Made by a program: the position numbers and the translations under genes. Positions 60,926 through 64,000 of a stretch of DNA of 64,000 bases are shown one piece after another; position 1 is the first letter of the stretch; each line of letters opens with the position of its first letter. The notes beneath the pieces were generated by a model that saw nothing but the letters and a program-made list of their open reading frames with translations, had not been told where the DNA came from and did not search any database. The DNA comes from DAOSXA01 sp964526835 (lineage in GTDB: Bacteria > Zixibacteria > MSB-5A5 > GN15 > FEB-12): NCBI GenBank assembly GCA_964526835.1, contig CAZGMK010000009.1, positions 1-64,000 on the forward strand, given 5' to 3'.

Positions 60926-61098
60926 TTCCTCTCCTTCTCTCTGCCCGGGCCTTCTCTGTCTCGGGATCGATCCAGGACTTCCTTCAACGCCTCGCCCATC
61001 CTCTGAACCTCCTCATGGTGCATTATCATTGACAGGACGCGATCGATATGCTCGTGGTCCGGTCTCTTGCGGGAATCATTGCCTTCTGTCGTGCCCAT
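60922..61098 (-). CDS. Small charged protein in signalling operon
   Basis: A 58-residue, highly charged helical protein (RKRPDHEHIDRVLSMIMHHEEVQRMGEALKEVLDRSRDRE). CAAGGAGTAACG precedes the ATG, and the stop overlaps the HDOD start by four bases, so it is almost certainly translated. The family is not recognised; an adaptor role for its neighbours is possible. Confidence 0.6.
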   Translation of the reverse strand: MGTTEGNDSRKRPDHEHIDRVLSMIMHHEEVQRMGEALKEVLDRSRDREGPGREKERK

Positions 61099-61129
61099 CG
61101 TTACTCCTTGTTGACGGCAATTCGCTCTC

Positions 61130-62488
61130 TTATGCGCCAAACCCCGCCGTTGCAAGCGACTCGATGCTGAAACTCAGCTGATCATCGTCGTCCTTCTCGT
61201 TGCCTCCGGCGGAGCGACTCACCTTGATGGCCTTCGGAATCGGATCGGCGCGGTCGATCTTCTGCACCCGGCCGATCATCCCGCGGGAAAGTCTTGCGCC
61301 CTTGGGCAGCAGAAACAACCCGTTTTTAGTATGAATGTCCTCAAGGACAACCATACCCTCCTCAAGGTCAGCCGGTTTCACCGCAATCATGTCCGAGACC
61401 TCGCCGTGATGCAATTGACGCGCCAGATCAATCTCTATGAAACGACGAATCAGATCCGGATCGAATAGTGTTGCGGACTTACGCACCAGATTCGCCGCCG
61501 CGTCATTGAGCTGGTTCAGGTCCGGATAGGCTCCCGAAAAAGCATCGTGGTCGAAAGCATCGGCTATGCGGATCAGCCTGGCCCCCAACGGTATGTCAGT
61601 CTCGGTCAGGTTGTCGGGATAACCAGTGCCGTCCCAGTTCTCGTGATGGTGGCGAATAATCAGCCCCACATTCTCAAGACCGTCGATTCCGTAGATGCAG
61701 CTCTGACCCAGAATGGGATGCGAGCGCAGACGTTCGAAGTTCTTCGTGCTCAATTCGCCGGTGGCGCCGATAACGGCATCGGGAAGAGCCATCTTGCCGA
61801 CGTCGTGAAGAAACGCCGCCATGAGAATCGTCTGTCTCTGCTCCTGCGGCAGGTCCATTCCCTCGAGCATCTTCTGCGTGAAGAAAGCCACCCTTTGCGA
61901 ATGACTCCCGATCGACTCATAGCGCATCTCCGTTAGCGTGGCTAGAGCCCTGATAGTCTGCATGAAGCTTCGCCGCAGACCCTCGTTGCGGTCTCTGAGC
62001 TGCTCCGTCTGATCCCTGACCTTCCTGGCCAGATGCTGGTTGATCTGCTTGAGCTCCTTATTGCGCTCGGCGATTATCCGGGCGAGTCGGACATTCTCCC
62101 GCTTCAATCGATAGTATTCGAGAGACTCGGTGACCCGGCTCAGCAGCAGAGCGTTGTCCCACGGCTTCGTAAGGTAGTACTTGATGTCGCCGTCATTGAT
62201 CGCGCCGATCACGGCGTCGATGTCGGCATAGCCGGTCAGAAGAATGCGTATCGCATCGGGATTGGTTCGACGCGACTCCCCGAGGAACTCGACTCCGTTC
62301 ATTTCCGGCATCCGCTGATCCGAGATAATCACCGAGACCTTCTGACTCCGCAAATGCTCCAGGGCCTTCCTGGGCTCCGTGAACGTCACCAGCTCGGCTT
62401 CGGTCTCGCGCAGCAGGCGGCTGAGCGCCTTCAGGACGCTGGATTCATCGTCCACCAGCAGGATTCTGTCACTCAGTTGATCCGACAT
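61130..62488 (-). CDS. Response regulator with HD-GYP phosphodiesterase domain
   Basis: A 452-residue protein: receiver (about 10-130; Asp in VIISDQRMPEMNG, Lys in YLTKPW), coiled coil, HD-GYP domain (about 185-370) with FLHDVGKMALPD, HHHENWDGTGYP, IPLGARLIRIADAFD. HD-GYP enzymes hydrolyse cyclic-di-GMP. After DAFD the usual ALTSxRPYR is replaced (HDAFSGAYPDL), a partial divergence. A C-terminal PilZ-like extension (EGMVVLEDIHTKNGLFLLPKG...) may bind a nucleotide. GAGGAGAAGT precedes the ATG at 62488. Confidence 0.9.
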   Translation of the reverse strand: MSDQLSDRILLVDDESSVLKALSRLLRETEAELVTFTEPRKALEHLRSQKVSVIISDQRMPEMNGVEFLGESRRTNPDAIRILLTGYADIDAVIGAINDGDIKYYLTKPWDNALLLSRVTESLEYYRLKRENVRLARIIAERNKELKQINQHLARKVRDQTEQLRDRNEGLRRSFMQTIRALATLTEMRYESIGSHSQRVAFFTQKMLEGMDLPQEQRQTILMAAFLHDVGKMALPDAVIGATGELSTKNFERLRSHPILGQSCIYGIDGLENVGLIIRHHHENWDGTGYPDNLTETDIPLGARLIRIADAFDHDAFSGAYPDLNQLNDAAANLVRKSATLFDPDLIRRFIEIDLARQLHHGEVSDMIAVKPADLEEGMVVLEDIHTKNGLFLLPKGARLSRGMIGRVQKIDRADPIPKAIKVSRSAGGNEKDDDDQLSFSIESLATAGFGA

Positions 62489-62496
62489 ACTTCTCC

Positions 62497-63348
62497 TCAG
62501 CAACCGCTCGCAACGCGGCCGGCCAACATCGCCGCGCAGCGTTCCGGGTCAATATGGCCAAGCAGCGCGACCACCCCGCCGCCCTTCGGAAGCGGACGGC
62601 AGATCAGACCGAGGCCCTCACAGCCTTCGAAGTTGCGCAGCACTACTCTGTGACTATCAAGTGCTTCCTGAACGGCGGCGCGCATGAAATCATCGAGGAT
62701 CTCATCCACGGGACAACCCAGGCCCCCGCGCTTCACCGGCACGAAATTGTCGAAGATGTCGTTCATATAGACCACGGTCTGGTTCGAGTCTATTCCGAGG
62801 ATGCCCACGGGAAGCAAGTCGACCATGTTGCGCACTACCTCAAGGGCCCGATGCTGCAGTTCGAGATCACGGGTGCGTTCGGAGACTTTTCGCTCAAGAC
62901 CTTCTGTCAGCACCCGCAATTCGCTATTAGTCTGCCTCAGTTCGACCAGGAGCTGATTGTGGTCCACCTGCAGGGCGTAATGCTCAATCGCCCTCCTGAC
63001 CGACGAGAGTACGTCCTGATCATTCCAGGGTTTGCCCAGAAACTTGTAGACCTGGCCGTCGTTGATCGCCTCGACCACGGCTGTTGCATCCGCAAAGCCA
63101 CTGAGGATCATTCGGATTGTCTCCGGCGACTCCTCACGCACCTGTCTCAGAAACTCGACTCCGTTCATCCCCGGCATACGATAGTCGGAGATGACGACGT
63201 GAACCTCGTTCTCACGGCAAACCTCCAGCCCTTGGACGCCGGACTCGGCGGTGAGAACCCGGTAGTCGGTGTCGATAAACAGGCGTCGCAGCGCCTTCAG
63301 GACATTGCGCTCATCATCCACGATCAGTATGGTCGCGTCATCGTTCAT
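62497..63348 (-). CDS. Response regulator with coiled coil and PAS-like output
   Basis: A 283-residue protein: receiver (acidic DDE, phosphoacceptor Asp in VISDYRMPGMNG, Lys in FLGKPW), a coiled coil (ELRQTNSELRVLTEGLERKVSERTRD), and a PAS-like domain (NMVDLLPVGILGIDSNQTVVYMNDIFDNF). The ATG at 63348 has GGAGGGGTTGAGA before it and overlaps the upstream kinase stop. No DNA-binding domain, so output is probably by protein contact. Confidence 0.85.
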   Translation of the reverse strand: MNDDATILIVDDERNVLKALRRLFIDTDYRVLTAESGVQGLEVCRENEVHVVISDYRMPGMNGVEFLRQVREESPETIRMILSGFADATAVVEAINDGQVYKFLGKPWNDQDVLSSVRRAIEHYALQVDHNQLLVELRQTNSELRVLTEGLERKVSERTRDLELQHRALEVVRNMVDLLPVGILGIDSNQTVVYMNDIFDNFVPVKRGGLGCPVDEILDDFMRAAVQEALDSHRVVLRNFEGCEGLGLICRPLPKGGGVVALLGHIDPERCAAMLAGRVASGC

Positions 63349-64000
63349 TCTCAACCCCTCCGACCGGCAGGGAGATCAGGAATTCCGTTCCCTTCTCCGG
63401 CTCGCTGCTCACTTCGATATTTCCGTTGTGCTTGGCCACGATATCATAGGCCAGGCTTAGCCCCAACCCGGTTCCCTTGCCCACTTCCTTGGTCGTGAAG
63501 AACGGTTCGAACACCTTCTTGAGGTTGCCTGGGGGGATGCCCTTGCCGTCGTCCTTGATCGATACGTAAATCGTGTCGGTCTCCGCCCAGGTTCTTATGG
63601 CTATTGTGCCTTGCTCCTTGTCGATCGCATGGCCGGCGTTGATCAGGATATTCATGAAAACCTGATTCAGCTGGTTGAGGCGGCAGTAGAAATCTGGCAA
63701 GTCGCCGAGGTCCTTTTCGACCGTACACTTGTACTTCAGTTCGTTCCAGACAATATTCAGGGTCGTATTGATCCCCTCGTTTATTGATGCGTACTCCGCC
63801 TCCGACCGGTCCACCCTCGAGAACGACTTGAGGTCTGCAACGATACGTTTGACCCGGTCGGAGCCCTCTATCGACTCAGTTATGGCATCCTTGAAGTCCT
63901 CCAGTATCACGGCGAATTTCTCTGCCTGGCTGGCATCCTTGGGGACTACCTGCTTGAGCATCGTGTCTATCTTCGCCAGGTACTTCTCCATTGTGTTGAG
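63338..64000 (-). CDS. Sensor histidine kinase, C-terminal part (runs off window)
   Basis: The frame is open to the right edge, so the N-terminal part, including any sensor domain, is outside. Visible: the end of the dimerisation helices (VKRIVADLKSFSRVDRSEAEY), N-box MNILINAGHAI, G1 KDDGKGIPP, and G2 GTGLGLSLAYDIVAKHNG. It overlaps the downstream response regulator, a kinase-regulator pair. It is most like kinases of the ZraS or PAS-kinase type. Confidence 0.88.
   Translation of the reverse strand, partial: LNTMEKYLAKIDTMLKQVVPKDASQAEKFAVILEDFKDAITESIEGSDRVKRIVADLKSFSRVDRSEAEYASINEGINTTLNIVWNELKYKCTVEKDLGDLPDFYCRLNQLNQVFMNILINAGHAIDKEQGTIAIRTWAETDTIYVSIKDDGKGIPPGNLKKVFEPFFTTKEVGKGTGLGLSLAYDIVAKHNGNIEVSSEPEKGTEFLISLPVGGVENER

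Noticed and set aside
1..64000. CRISPR arrays or rRNA/tRNA genes
   Set aside because: I saw no regularly spaced repeats with unique spacers and no rRNA- or tRNA-like sequence beyond the fragment discussed above.

Overview
The window comes from a GC-rich, diderm (Gram-negative-type) bacterium. Evidence for an outer membrane is a TonB-dependent receptor, two TonB-like proteins, many lipoprotein signal peptides and a PEP-CTERM protein. The secreted protein at 47164-50502 ends in two copies of the dockerin-like motif DISDLVYLVSYMFSGG, which I associate with candidate phylum Zixibacteria and its relatives. That placement is inference; no rRNA or ribosomal protein gene is present to confirm it. I see no tRNA, rRNA, CRISPR array or intact transposase.

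Layout. 1-5.8 kb: tandem repeats that look like an IS21-type end, an orphan nuclease-like protein, a YdfG-type dehydrogenase and a large multi-PAS histidine kinase with a degenerate receiver. 5.9-20.5 kb: an accessory region of three minus-strand cassettes. The outer two (about 6-9.2 kb and 14-17.2 kb) are diverged copies of one operon: a 70-residue Cys-containing exported peptide, a beta-propeller-like protein, two membrane-anchored thioredoxin-fold proteins and a lipoprotein. The middle cassette (9.5-12.4 kb) encodes a lipoprotein with a hydrophobic Cys-rich, bacteriocin-like C-terminus, small membrane proteins and a TonB-like protein. All three have a similar 5' leader: a GC-rich hairpin and an extended Shine-Dalgarno sequence complementary to the 3' end of 16S rRNA. 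The middle and right cassettes also share a near-identical sigma-54 (-24/-12) promoter. A TPR-fused sigma-54 activator lies immediately upstream at 18-20.2 kb. I read this as one regulated, undescribed peptide system resembling the NVEALA-peptide/propeller loci of Bacteroidetes.

20.9-35.1 kb: mostly housekeeping and small metabolic genes: acetyltransferases, SDR, DUF58, DUF1761, DUF4846, a cysteine-desulfurase-like enzyme, birA, nadC, a ketol-acid reductoisomerase-like protein with altered active-site residues, an exported Pcm, PilZ, nitrilase, CGGC, a globin-like protein without its proximal histidine, and a ferritin-like protein. Related structured intergenic repeats lie at 25.3, 26.3 and 40.6 kb.

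35.2-45.3 kb: a minus-strand block of virion-type genes (prohead protease-like, capsid, decoration-like, connector- and fibre-like proteins) with no terminase, portal, integrase or lysis module in view, and two products with signal peptides. 45.5-46.0 kb: a short PEP-CTERM protein behind a consensus sigma-54 promoter. 47-54 kb: a duplicated beta-helix/dockerin secreted protein and its TonB-dependent receptor. 54-58.7 kb: a response regulator, phosphoesterase, CBS protein, Rieske/FAD oxidoreductase and a truncated cytochrome c fragment. 58.7-64 kb: a tightly packed two-component and HD-domain signalling operon that runs off the right edge.
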